From the NCBI GenBank assembly GCA_015698045.1, contig BLAL01000246.1:1612001-1676000 (forward strand): a stretch of 64,000 bases of DNA, written 5' to 3'. A program made the position numbers and the translations under genes. Of this stretch, positions 1-11,544 are shown in pieces (the stretch's first letter is position 1; each line of letters begins with the position of its first letter). The notes under the pieces were generated by a model. The model searched no databases. It had not been told where the DNA came from and saw nothing but the letters and a program-made list of their open reading frames with translations. The DNA comes from Rhizophagus clarus (taxonomy: Eukaryota; Glomeromycota; Glomeromycetes; Glomerales; Glomeraceae).

Positions 1-1672
1 CTCTTGATTAAAATTCCTGTTTCTTCGTCTACTAGCATTTTGTCCAATACTATTCAGGTGTATATTTTTTTCTCTAATATGTTAGCTAGTCATGTTGTTT
101 GATCATCCCATATGATTTCTACCCTTTTGTCTATACAGCTTTGCTTCTGTGGCTTTGTACTTCTTATAGTCTATTCTCACGCAGTAGTTCACTTTTTCTT
201 TCAGCATTTCAAACCAGTTTTCTGTGAAAACATTCTGCGTGGGTATGGTGTACTTGGAACTGTCTTCATTTGCTGTATTGCAATTTGTGTTTTTGTCTGG
301 TGTAATGTAGTCTTGATTGTATTTGCTGATTTTCTTTATCCATCTAGTTTTGGCATTTACAGCTATGATTATCTGTTGGTTGCCATGATAATAGTTGTGT
401 AGTAGTTTGAGTAATTTTTTCATGTGTCGTTCTGCTATCAATTTTTTTTGTTATATCGCTTGAAGATGTTGTGAAGTATGTAGACTTTCCTTAGCAGTTC
501 TTTGTTCACCGCATATTCTATGATAGTATTAAGTTTTTCCAGTATTTATCTATGTCTTCCTGAGAATATTCCGTCAAGGTGGTTCTTTCCTTAAGGAAGT
601 TCTGTTCAAGGGAGTCAATTTGCTTTCTTATATTAAGCTGAAAGTTATTCCAAGTTGCTGTTTCTAGGTTGTCGCAATCGTACATTACTCTGAAGTGAAT
701 ATTACCCTTAGGTAGATTATCATATACTGTGTTTATTCTGTTATTTCGTATAAGGTCAGCGGTGTTCAAGGTAGTTGTAATAATGTCATGGTCACTATGC
801 GTGATAAATGTTGATGGGGTAATTGAGAAGTTTAATAAGTTGTTATCGTATGCTCTAGATATCCATATTTGGTCTATTCTCGTGCTAACTTCTTCTTTGT
901 AATATGTAATTTCCTATCTTTTCTTTGTTGAGTTTTCTGTAGGAGTCTATTAGTCTTATTGCTTCAAGGTCATCATATATTTTAGGTTTAAGGCTGTGTT
1001 GTGAGGACGTGTGGTCAACTTGACTATTCGTGATTATATTGAAGTCTTCCAATAATATATGTACTATGTTATTTGACTTTTTTCTTATAGCTTCTTCATT
1101 CATTTCTTTTTTTAGTTGTTTCAGGGTAAGATGGAGAATTGTCTTATCTTGTGGAGCCACGTATTCAACCCAGATACAAAAATATACATTTTTAAATAAA
1201 AAGTACACTGACATCAAGTATGGTGAATGAATCTTATGTTTTTGATAATGTTTGTTCCATTTTTGCGTGCATATTAGCACTACTCCTAACCCTTTGTGTT
1301 TGTCCTGTTGTTTACTTGACCAATATATGTAAAATTTTTTTTTATATTCGTTGGGTGTTTTATAAAGTTCATTCTTTTGGTCTAAATTTGTTTTATTTAG
1401 TGCCATGATATCTACTTGGTTTTCTAGCATCCAGTCTAATATTCCAGAAAGTTTTGTGTCATTTTCTACTAAACTGTTAATATTATGAGTTCCAATATGA
1501 AGCATGAGGTACAATACTTTCCAGTTTACTTATTGTTGTTCTTCATATCTTATTCGTTGACTATGTAAGAAACTGTCAATGTTTAGATTCCTGTTGTTAA
1601 TGTTGTTAAGTTTCACGTTATTATTGTTGTTGTTACTTTGTCTAATACTAATTAACATAAATGTCAAAGGAA
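1..1672 (-). pseudogene. Non-LTR retrotransposon ORF2 fragment, endonuclease part
   Basis: This is the 5' part of a LINE-type ORF2 running off the left edge of the window. The best block (1514 to 885) resembles an apurinic-like EEP endonuclease, starting near HIGTHNINSL. A one-base frameshift near 895 moves the reading frame, which then continues as DQIWISRAYDNN and reaches the SDHDII signature, the catalytic His region of EEP nucleases. Further pieces at 769-518 and 441-103 continue the linker towards a reverse transcriptase that would lie outside the window (VDEETGILIKE is readable near position 1). Upstream of 1514 the frame extends to about 1672 with one TAA. Several stops replace expected Trp or Gln codons. 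The copy is dead; the family is secure, the clade is not. Confidence 0.8.
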
Positions 1673-3248
1673 TGTATTTGTTTGTTTATTAATGTTTGTT
1701 ATAAATGTGCTATTTGTACCAGCCAAATAGCCTTTTCCTGTAAAATGTCTCTAAAAGCATTCATTTAAAAAGATATAAATTGAATTATTAATATAAATTT
1801 TATATTTCTACTAAAATTTTTATATATTCATTTAGCTAATTAATAAAAAAAATTGAAATATTAAAAGATGTTTTAATTAGAAGATTATTAAAAATTAAAA
1901 TATAAGTTACTAATAGATTATTTGATAAATTAAAACTTTTTATGATATATTTTTGTATCATTTTTTATTTTAATAGCATATTTTTATTCTTCATTATTTC
2001 TATAACATATTTTTATTTCTTATTATTTTTTAAAATATATTTTTATTTACCATTATTTTTTATATCATGTTTCACACTTTATAACTAACAATCCTAAAAT
2101 AGAATAATTTTTTATTCCTTAATTACTTTTCAAATATTGTTCTGAAATATCTAAAAATAATGTTTTTTAAAAAAATTATGAAAAAACTTTTCTTTAATTT
2201 TTTTTTACCTTGTAAATAATAATTTAAAAATCAATTTTATAAAAAAAGAAAATAAAAAATAGTAATAACATTTTTTGCAAAAAAATCCTTTTTTGACCTT
2301 TACTTAAATTTTAAAATCTAGTTTGTATTTTATAATAATCATTTAGCAAGAAAACATTAATTATATTTTTGCAATAAAAAAAACATAATTTCTTCTTCTA
2401 TAATTATTTTATTAAATTTCAAGCCAAAAGCTATTCTTAAAGAAAAAAAAAAAAAATATTAGTTATGTTTCTACAATAAAAAAACACAATTGTTTTTTTT
2501 ATAACTTATATTTTGCCAAATTTCAAATCAGATGTCACCTCTAAAAAAAAAAAGAAAAAAGAAATTAATTACATTTTATAATAAAAAAAATACAATATCT
2601 TCTTTATATCTTATCATTTTATCAAATTTTAAATTAAGAATCATTTTTTTAAAAAAAAAAGAAAAGGAACATTAATAATGTTTCAAAACCAAAAAAAAAT
2701 TATTTTTTCTTTAATTTACATTTTCAGTATTATAAAATTCAAGTTTAAAAGTTGTACTAATGTTATATCTAACAAAAAATAATAAAGTTTTTAGATCTGA
2801 TTTAAAAAAATAAAAAATAACAATTCAAAAAACTAGTTTTTTTTTTAAAAAAAAATAAAATTTAATAGTTTAACAACCATTTTAATGAAAAAAAAATTGT
2901 TTTTTAAAAATTAAAAATAATGGTAGTTATATAATTGAAATTAAACTGCTATTAAAACAGCTTATTTTATTTTATTTTTTTTTAATAATCAAAGAAATAA
3001 ATAAATAAAAATAAAATTTTAGCTAGAATGTTAGTTTTAGTATTTTTTTTATAATTTTACATATAAAAATAAAGTTTTAAAATATACTATTAAGAATTTA
3101 TCGTATATTTTTAAAAATTTAAAAGTTTTGTCATATTGTGATATAAATTTTTTTTTTAGATAATCATGTGTAATGATTTTTATACTTAATAGTTAGTAAA
3201 AAAAAAATCATCATACACTTAATTAGTAGTAAAAGACTTTATCATATA
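1673..3248. other. AT-rich intergenic DNA
   Basis: No gene is visible. The stretch is dominated by A and T homopolymers. A degenerate array at 2340-2760 is listed separately. A segment at 2800-2960 (TTTAACAACCATTTT) resembles a block at 56.03-56.15 kb. Confidence 0.6.
2340..2760 (-). repeat. Degenerate tandem array, about 110-115 bp units
   Basis: About four diverged units each contain a long A run, an AATATTAGTTATGTTTC-like segment and a CAAATTTCAAGYCAAAA-like segment. The same unit style recurs at 47.28-47.90 kb. On the minus strand each unit has a T-rich run ending near AAG before its conserved core. Confidence 0.5.
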
Positions 3249-3406
3249 TAGTTAACTCTTTTTATAGTTATCTCTATTATAGTCACATTACTCTATATAG
3301 TCACGTTAGTTGAGTGACTCAAATTTTTATATATAAAAACTATTATTTATAATTACAAACTACCTAGTATAATCACTATTACACTTTTTTTTAAAAATTT
3401 TATATA

Positions 3407-4786
3407 CAGTCGGTGCTCAAAAATATCTGGCAAATTTAAATGATCGGCAAAATCAAAAAAATTTTATTGAATTTTAACCTTTAATTTTTCCGAAACTATC
3501 TTAATAACAAAAAATAAAACAGATATTGCCAGAATCCTAATATTATGAACTTTTCAAGTATACTATTAATATTTGGTAGGGTACCCTTTACTTTTAATTA
3601 CAGCACGTACTCTTCTTGGCATGCTAGAAACTAAAGTTTCCATAAAATTTGAATCAATTTTGACCCACTCTTCCTGCAGTGCCAAGATAAGTTCTTCGGT
3701 AGATTTTGGTCTTGGATCACGCTTATGAACTTGCCTTTCCAAAAAATCCCATACATGCTCGATAGGGTTTAAGTCTGGGCTCTGGGCTGGCCACGGAAAA
3801 AAATTAATTGAATTTTCATTTTTCCAGTCTGTTACTATATTTGCTCTATGAATGGGCGCGTTATCGTCCTGAAAAATGTACTCATTTTCATTACCAAGAG
3901 ACACAAAAAAAGGTAGTAAATGTTCCTGTAAAATTTCTAGGTACTTTTTTGCATTAATATTTTCTCTAATAATTACTAATGGACCAATTTTATTACTAAT
4001 AAAAGCACCCCAAACCATTATACCAGGGCTGCCTTGTTTAACTGTAGGTAAAAGACAATCAACATCATATTTTTCTTTAGGTTTGCGCCAAACCCAATGG
4101 TTAGAGTCATTTTAAAACAAAAGATATCGAGATTCATCGCTCCATACCACATTTTCCCACTCTTTTTCCCAGTTTTTCCTTTCCTTACACCAAGATAAGC
4201 GTTTAAGACGATTTTGTTCTGAAACAAAAGGTTTCCTGACCCCGGCCCGCCCATGATACCCCAATTCATAAAGATTACGACGTATAGTAGCTGTACTCAC
4301 AGATTTAAGCCCCATTTCTTTAAATTTTTTGGTTAGATCTTCAACAGACTGCTGTCTATCATCCCTAATTAAACGATTAAGATGCCGTTGATTACGATCA
4401 TTCATAATGGGTGGTCTACTAGGCCAAGGAGATGATGACGTCAACCCATCTTTTTTCCACTTAACAATTACGTCATTTACTGTACTTCTTGGTATATCCA
4501 AAGTTTTAGAAATATTAGTAATGTTGTGTGAGCCCTTGTAAAGTCTGACAATTTTACCACGCTCAAAAGGAGTAAGTTCACGAGTTTTTGTCATTTTTAT
4601 ACAAAGAAACGTATTATAAAGAAATGAATTTTTTTTTTTTAGAAAATCTATCATAATTTTTATTCAAAAAAAAAAATTATCAAATTTGGTGCTATCAGTG
4701 TTGATTTATGACCATTTAAAGTTAAGGATACGTGTTAGCAAATTATTTGATGATCGACATTGCCAGATACTTTTGAGCACCGACTG
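3407..4786 (-). mobile_element. Tc1-like transposon 1, complete with TIRs
   Basis: Both ends begin CAGTCGGTGCTCAAAA. The 27-bp inverted repeats at 3407-3433 and 4760-4786 differ at one position and are flanked by a TA duplication (3405-3406, 4787-4788). The element is 1380 bp and carries one transposase gene on the minus strand. It sits inside pogo-like copy A, and copy B at 41.0 kb gives the uninterrupted version of the site. Confidence 0.95.
3566..4594 (-). pseudogene. Tc1-type transposase, one in-frame stop
   Basis: The reading frame starts at MTKTRELTPFERGKI (4594) and runs 342 codons, the usual Tc1 length. An N-terminal paired-type helix-turn-helix region (about residues 1-110) includes DIPRSTVND. 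The DDE catalytic core follows: WSDES, QDDNAPIH and DLNPIEHVW. The spacing between the second Asp and the Glu is 34 residues, giving DD34E, the Tc1 signature. The only visible lesion is a TAA at 4112-4114, just after WSDESRYLLF, where Gln (CAA) would be expected, so one C-to-T change explains it. Frame before and after is identical. The upstream in-frame Met at 4654 was not chosen because the family normally starts at the later one. Confidence 0.93.
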
Positions 4787-5314
4787 TATGTGATTATAAA
4801 AAAATATTTATTAAAATATAATTGTTTTATAATCTAATGATTAGATTTTAATGATCTTTAGTTTATTAGGTTCATCTTATTAAAAGAAATCAGATGGTAG
4901 TAATTTTATAGTAATTTGATTAATATTAATTAAGTAATCCAATTTTAAATATCAAATCAGCATTCTATATATGTAAAATTTGCGTAATATTTAATATTTT
5001 GACTTTATTTTAATTACTATGAGTTCTGGTGATCAGATTTTAATGATCTTAGGCTTATTAGAATTGTCTTATTGAGAAAATGCTAATGGTAATAAATTTA
5101 TAATGATTGGATTAATATTAACTGAACAATTTGATTTTAAAGATCAGATCAGCATTTTTTATATGTAAAATTCATGTAACATTAATTCATGATTTGTCTG
5201 ATAAACAGTAATCAATATATAATATATACAGGGATAATTTATATATGTTTTAAAAGTTTTTCAGAATCTTTTTAATCTGACTTATTAAACTGCTTCTAAA
5301 AGAATACTAAAGCA

Positions 5315-6330
5315 ATGTCAAAACAAAAAGAATACTTAGTTTCATTTATTTTTGCAAGAGAACTTATAGACAACTTGCATTATGGACTATATGCTGGAGA
5401 ATGGTAGTTAACTGACCCAACTAACGATAATATGACAAATATATCTTACTATCCAATTCATCTTAGTATGAAAATACTTACTACAATAAAAAAACATGAT
5501 TTTATTATTATAATAGTTCAAGAAAATACTAAAGATACTACAGACTCTAATTATAATAAGTTTCAACCTGAATATATATATCATTTTAAAGATTTATATA
5601 GTAACGTATATAATAGTTTATCACAAACAATTACTTTAGTATATCAAAAAGTCTTTTTTAATAAAACAAAATATGCAAGACTTTTGATTATGAAATTTGA
5701 CATTTTATATATATCTGAAATATTACTTTTAGATATACATTTTTATTCCTTTACTTTTAAGATAGAGAATTTGAATATAATAATTTTTAGTATTGGTATA
5801 TCAAAAAATCCTGATTAGAATTATGCAGGTAAGGGGTATAAAAGTTCTTTTATACATGATGATTATAATCATTCTCAATTATTGTTTTTTCAAGAATTTG
5901 ACAATGATGAAGCAATTATTAGAATTTATAAAGAATTTCAAGAAATATGCATTTTTCATGATGCTAATCCTAATTTAGTTTAGAAAAAAATTGGAATATT
6001 AACAAAGTTTAAAGGAAGTACTCTCTTTGGACTTGAGCACAATGAAATAAAATTAGTAATTGATTAAGAAAAAATTCCTTATTGTATAACTGATGATTGG
6101 AAAAATAAAGAAATTATAAATAAAGTCTTTGATTACTATTTGAAAAAATGTATTTTAATATCTATTAATTGGAAAAATCTTTTTATTGAATAGCAAAATC
6201 AAAAAAATAATATATCCCATTGGTTATATTATTAAAGATCATGAATTTCATATATGGAAAACTTTATAGTGTCATGCTGGTTGTACTAAAATAATACCAT
6301 TTAAAAAAGAATTTGAGATAATTACAAAGG
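5315..6330 (+). pseudogene. Unknown protein, degraded coding sequence
   Basis: A frame opens at ATG 5315 (MSKQKEYLVSFIFARE), is broken by TAG at about 5405, and continues in the same frame through MTNISYYPIHLSMKI to about 5817. Coding-like text resumes to about 6330, with readable pieces such as IHDDYNHSQLLFFQEFDND and PIGYIIKDHEFHIWK, broken by several TAG/TAA stops and at least one frameshift. Most stops fall where Trp or Gln would fit. I do not recognise the family. It looks like a repeated lineage-specific protein, perhaps transposon-borne. The frame and amino-acid composition support former coding capacity; no function is assigned. Confidence 0.5.
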
Positions 6331-7261
6331 GTAATTAATATTATGTGGACATTTAAAGATATTTTAGTATCTAGTAATTAAAATTCTATGATTTTATATT
6401 TATTAAATATGTCTCATTTAGAGGATTTGAATGATAATAAAATTATTTTTATATAATCAATATCCAGTGTACAGTTACACTTTAAAAATTTAGATATTCT
6501 TTCTAAAATATCTTTTGATCCAATGCTATTTTACATACAAATTGGTGTGATCATCATAATACAATAACCAACTTTTTAATTTCAATTTTTTTTATTACAC
6601 ACTGTATATGACTAAAAGTATAGTATTCAAGATAATAAATTTGTATGAAAAGTGAATATGTATTACTAACCTATTTAAAGAAGTATCTAGTAGAAGAAGA
6701 CTTTTTGATAAAAAGAATATGTGTATATTTCAAAATCTTGTAAAAGATAAAGTTAATTAGTATTTAAATAAATTGGTTTATGAAATGAAAAATCATATGA
6801 AAAGAGGACATCTATTTCAACACTTTAAAAATTACTTTATTATTTAGAAATTACTTAAAAAAAGGTATTGCAATAATTATTTAATGACTTAATAAATTAG
6901 AAAATTACATGTTTTAATAATATTTTTTTTATTTTCATATAAGTTACAAAAAAAGCATATGAAAGAAATGAAATTATGCACACACATTATTTAAGGTTGC
7001 AAGTAAATCCTTATAGTAAATATGAAACTTGATAAAATTATATTAAAAACTTAATAAAAAAAATGGTAAAACTTGATTATAAAAATTATATATAATAGCA
7101 AAATTATAATAAATTCTTATAAAAAAAATTATCAAAACTAAAGTTTTTCATTTTACCAAATTCAAAAATTAGTCTAGTCTACAACTATAATATTATTTAC
7201 TTTAAATTAATTGATTCTTCTTGATGAAAGTGCCAAAGATAAAAGAACTTTATCATGATTA
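6331..7261. other. Intergenic, possible coding remnants
   Basis: Short coding-like fragments on the plus strand around 6690-6890 (KNHMKRGHLFQHFKN) may belong to the preceding pseudogene or another relic. Nothing intact is visible. Confidence 0.4.
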
Positions 7262-7552
7262 CCCTATGAAAAAAAATTTCTCTAAAATATACTAAAAATA
7301 TATTTAAATCTTAAAATACGTTTAAAATGTATTTAAAATACACTTAAAATTTTTAAAATATACTTAAAATTGCAATTTTAGATATAATTTAAGTACAAAA
7401 AATTTACACTTAAAATATACTTAAAATTGCAATTTTAGGTATAATTTAAGTACATTTTAAAAAATTTAAGTACATTTTAAGTACATTAAGTATATTTTAA
7501 ATACATTTTAAAAGTGCATACATATATTTTAAGTTTATTTTTTTTCATAGGG
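7262..7552. mobile_element. MITE, Harbinger-like
   Basis: A 291-bp element with inverted termini CCCTATGAAAAAAAA at both ends, flanked on each side by TTA (7259-7261 and 7553-7555). A 3-bp TWA target is typical of PIF/Harbinger elements. The inside is a palindrome-rich run of TTTAAGTACATTTTA and TACTTAAAAT motifs with no coding capacity. Confidence 0.75.
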
Positions 7553-7843
7553 TTATATGGTTATTCACTTTACAATACACACACATATAAAAAAGTAATA
7601 TTTGTAAAAGAAAAATAATATACAATCTTATTTGCTCTTATATTAGATGGATTTGTTACTATTGATATATTTGAAAAAGCATGTGATAAAAAAAGATTCG
7701 TAGATTTCATACTTAATCAAGTGGTATATATGATTATTAATTATAATTATGTAAATTTTTTATTATTATTTATATAAAGAAAAATTCATTATCAATAGGT
7801 ACCTATAATGAATTATTATTCCAGTAATAATAATATTCTTCAT

Positions 7844-8260
7844 CAGGAAATTTTATAGTGCGAAAAGTTGCGCAAGATTACGCATCGTAATATTTTGTAA
7901 GTTTCCAGACCCGCCGCAAGTTTGTGGAAGAGTAATATTTCGTAACTTTTTAAAATATTTCGAAATATTATGATATGCAAAGTTTTGTAATTTTACGGTT
8001 CGTAATATTCCGTAATTTTACGCATTCGCAATATTTCGTAATTTTACATAATATTTCGTAAGTTTCCAGACCCGCCGCAAGTTTGCGTAAGCGTAATATT
8101 TTGTAACTTTTTAAAATATTTCGAAATATTACGATATGCAAAGTTTCGTAATTTTATGGTTCGTAATATTGTGTAATTTTATTGCGTAATATTTCGCAAC
8201 TTTTTAAAATATTTTGATGATTCATAATTTTACATAAATATTTTGTAATGTTTCAAAATT
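7844..8260. repeat. Left TIR and subterminal repeats of the giant element
   Basis: After the TIR there are two copies, about 160 bp apart (near 7895 and 8057), of a block beginning GTAAGTTTCCAGACCCGCCG. They are interspersed with CGTAATATTTYGTAA and TTTCGAAATATTA motifs. They mirror the right-end array at 20390-21114. Confidence 0.8.
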
Positions 8261-8379
8261 CATTTTTGTACTATAAGTTTATATAATGTATATTTTATTA
8301 GATATAATATGAATTAAATTATAAAAATTACAAGTATTTATTACTATATACAGAATATATAAAAGTAAAAAAAGAAAGA

Positions 8380-9115
8380 GTAACGATACAATTAGATGTA
8401 AAAAGAAGAGAAACAGCTATAGTAACATTGGTATTAGATATAAAGATAAAAGAAATATTGTTAGTATTGTTAGTATTAAGGTAAAAAGAGTTAAAGAAAC
8501 AGTAAAAGGAGTAAAAGAAACATGGATATTATCGTTAGTATTAAAGTACAAGTAAAAAGGAATAAAGGAAACGTAGATAGTATTGTTAGTATTACGACAT
8601 AAAGTAACAAAAAGGTAAAAAAAAATGCGTTAATATTAAAATAATTAGTATTAATAAATAAATATTTCTATACCTGCAAAGTAATTGAACAAAAGAATAA
8701 AGAAATAAAGAGAAAGGAAAAAAAAACATGTTGTTAGTATTGTTAGTATCATTAGTATTAAAGTACAAGTAAAAAGGAATAAAGGAAACATGGATATTAT
8801 TATTAGTATTACGATACAAAGTAACAAAAAGGTAAAAAAAAACGCGTTAATATTAAAATAATTAGTATTAATAAATAAATATTTCTATACCTGCAAAGAG
8901 AATAAAGAAATAAAGAGAAAGGAAAAAATAAACATGTTGTTAGTATTGTTAGTATCGTTAGTATTAAAGTACAAGTAAAAAGGAATAAAGGAAACATGGA
9001 TATTATTGTTAGTATTACGATACAAAGTAACAAAAAGGTAAAAAAAAACGAAAATAATTAGTATTAATAAACAAATATTTCTATACCTGCAAAGCAATAA
9101 ATTATGAAATATATG
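8380..9115. repeat. Tandem repeat, about 210-bp units
   Basis: Nearly three units are aligned by AAGTAACAAAAAGGTAAA at about 8602, 8819 and 9026, and by TATTTCTATACCTGCAAAG. Each also holds TTGTTAGTATTGTTAGTATT. Apparent minus-strand reading frames here are repeat translations (FYLYFNTND type) and not genes. Confidence 0.85.
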
Positions 9116-9329
9116 TAAATATATTGTATATAATTAAAGAAATAATAGAAAGAAGAGACAAAAAAATTAAAAATATTGAACAAAAGAATAAAGAAATAAG
9201 AGACAAAAATAAATAAGATAAAAAACGCGTGCATGATTAAATGATTAAATCACATGCAAGGATCAACCTAATTTTGATTGGCCAGAAAATACGATATCGT
9301 AAAATTACGGAAATCCGCATTTTAAAAAA

Positions 9330-9548
9330 TCATGTACATCGTTACAGAAATTGTATATGCACAATTACTAAATATCATCCCCTCGTGATAAATTAAAAAT
9401 TATCAACACAAATTCAACACAAATTCAACAAATTTAACGAAATTTGGCCAAAATTAACAAATTTTTTACCAGAATTATCAACACAAATTGAACACAAATT
9501 GAACACAAATTTCAGCTACGATTTATTTATGTCACACCCGTATTGTTA
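9330..9548 (+). repeat. Internal inverted repeat, left arm
   Basis: It pairs with 18801-19010 in inverted orientation over about 210 bp, with shared landmarks AATTACTAAATATCATCCCC, AACGAAATTTGGCCAAAATT and ATTTATTTATGTCACACCC. It contains short direct repeats of ACAAATTCAAC. It could be the true TIR of a smaller Plavaka element or a subterminal repeat of the 13.3-kb element. Confidence 0.85.
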
Positions 9549-9634
9549 AGAATTAATAACCATTTTATTTATTAAAACTATATTATTATGGTAAAAAAAA
9601 TGCTATTACGTGTGATATATATAAAAAATAATAT

Positions 9635-11544
9635 TTATTTCCTATGCAACCCATAATTCTCTAATAAACTATTTACATACCGACCTTCCTCCTCCGTGTT
9701 ATAAGAGTCACTAGAAAGTATATCATCGTCAGCTATGCTATCGTTAGCCGCACCATTATTGGCCGCATTATCGTTAGCCGCACTATCGTTAGGCCTACCA
9801 TCATTAGTCACACCATCGTCAGCCGCACCTGCTCCATCGTCAGCTGCTCCATCACCACCATTATCTACATCATTACCATCATGAGAATCGTCGTCCGAAT
9901 GTATAAATTTATCCCTATTTTCCAACTTTTGCTAAAAATAAATAAATAAATAAATAAACTGTAATTCAAATAATTCACATTTTGCAAATTGTAAATTAAA
10001 AACTTACTAAGTTGTTGATTATCTTCGACTTCATTATACTTTCGCTCATTTGAATGTTTTGATTATTAGGATTTAAGTATGTTTCACATATGCTAATCGC
10101 ATAAGCTATTTGGGTTTTTGAGGGATTTTTATAGGGAATTTAATTGTCTCCAAAAACTTTGATCGATTAATTGATTATTTTATAGAGAGTATGATCGATC
10201 AAACTCGATCAATCATGTTTGATCGACCAATTTAATCGATCAAATAGTAATCACCATATTAAATTTTAAATTAAGTAAATTAAGTTTAATAATCGATATT
10301 TATATTATGAAAAAATTTATTATGAAAGTTTATCATTTGTTATTTTATTATGTATTTTCAAGCTAAATTATTCTTAGTTTATTCAAATGGAAAAAAAATA
10401 ATTCGCTTACAGCTTCCAGCAAAAAGTTTTTAATATTAATAATATTATAAAAATCTGCCTGTACAGTATACTAAAATTAGAATTTTTTAATCAATTAAAT
10501 AGAAGTTATCATATGGTTATTGATTGATTGTATTGATTGATTATATATTTGATCGATCATAATTAATCGGATTCTAAATTTTGTGATCGATTAATTGATT
10601 GATCGATCAATAATCGATCATAATCAATATAATTAAATTCCCTAGATTTTTATTTTCTTTTCGCAACTTATCGATTATCAGCGACATATATGTCGTAGGT
10701 TGCCCATCTTTAACCTTTTTAAATAGGTTGTTGTAACATCTTTTCACCTCCGGCTTACTCTTCCATTCCTGAATCTTTGACGGACTAACCTGAGTGTTAA
10801 TAGACGGTAATTTATGCCCAGTCGCTTCAAAAACAGAATACATAACATCTTTGACTCTAGACGTCGTATGCTTCTATGTTGTTGTACTAACTATTAAAAA
10901 AAAATATTAGTATGAAATTTAATAAAATTCATAATTGCTTTAACTTACAGTCAGGGCAATTTTTTTTTCGAAAAAAATAATCCATTGATTTTTTTTGAGC
11001 TGGCGTATAAATTCTGGGTTTTCGTCTTTTAAATATTTTTTGGTAGCGAGTCTGTACTCGTCTTGCGAAGGATAAATAAAATTTTCAAATAAAATTTTCG
11101 ACACCTTCTTAACGAACTCCTAATCAAACGAGGTTAGCATTTCAGGTTTACATTAAATAATATTCATCTTTATTACCTTTATATACTTCGGATCTATTGT
11201 ATTATTATTTTTGTTATCATCGTTGAGCTTTTTTTCTATGCCCAAGAGACAGGTTTCAAGATTTTTTTGTCTGGTGATAAGAACTTCAAGCTTAGAAATT
11301 ATCTGCGAATTGGTTCTTAATAGTTTCTCTATTGATTTTTATTAACTTTAACAATAAAATATAATTTACTATATATTATATAATTTCTTATAAAAAATAT
11401 GATACATATCATGTCATATATACCTTCAACGTTATCGTCTGATAATGTTATTCATTTCTCGGCTTCACTACTCTTCTCAGTATTACGTCTTGAGATTCTT
11501 TCATTATCATCAATATTTTGTTTTTCACCACGTTTTGTAGCCAT
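9635..11544 (-). pseudogene. Uncharacterised transposon gene, six exons, MITE-disrupted
   Basis: A gene model with GT-AG introns can be drawn: 11544-11424 (start MATKRGEKQN), 11328-11177, 11119-10949, 10890-10653 joined to 10131-10008 once a MITE is removed, and 9931-9635. Readable blocks are KLEVLITRQKNLETCL (likely coiled coil), ATKKYLKDENPEFIRQLKK, VSPSKIQEWKSKPEVKRCY and an acidic, Asn/Asp/Ala/Gly-rich C-terminus from about 9900 (GGDGAADDGAGAADDG). Lesions: a TGA in exon 1, a TAG near 10876, a frame problem at the exon 3/4 junction and the MITE. It is transcribed divergently from the transposase. I do not recognise the family. A DNA-binding or regulatory partner of the transposase is a guess from position only. 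Confidence 0.6.
10132..10644. mobile_element. hAT-type MITE in the minus-strand gene
   Basis: A 513-bp element with TIR TAGGGAATTTAATT at both ends and a perfect 8-bp target duplication GATTTTTA (10124-10131, 10645-10652). Subterminal regions are rich in GATCGATCAA. Removing the element plus one duplication restores a continuous reading frame across the junction (RKENKN then PSKTQIAYA), which proves it entered an exon. Confidence 0.92.

Larger units (their letters stand above)
3249..5190. mobile_element. Pogo/Tc1-like non-autonomous element, copy A, interrupted
   Basis: The left end reads TAGTTAACTCTTTTTATAGT and matches the left terminus of copy B at 38950. Homology to copy B then runs through both flanks of the Tc1 insertion, so 3249-3406 joined to 4787-5190 is one repeat. 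The right end is lost or diverged near 5190. There is no transposase of its own. Two copies of an internal unit of about 190 bp (AATGATCTTAGGCTTATTAG type) lie between 4830 and 5190. The TIR style and TA target suggest the Tc1/mariner/pogo superfamily. Confidence 0.75.

Noticed and set aside
8592-9097. Three similar minus-strand frames of 70-75 codons
   Set aside because: They are translations of a 210-bp tandem repeat.
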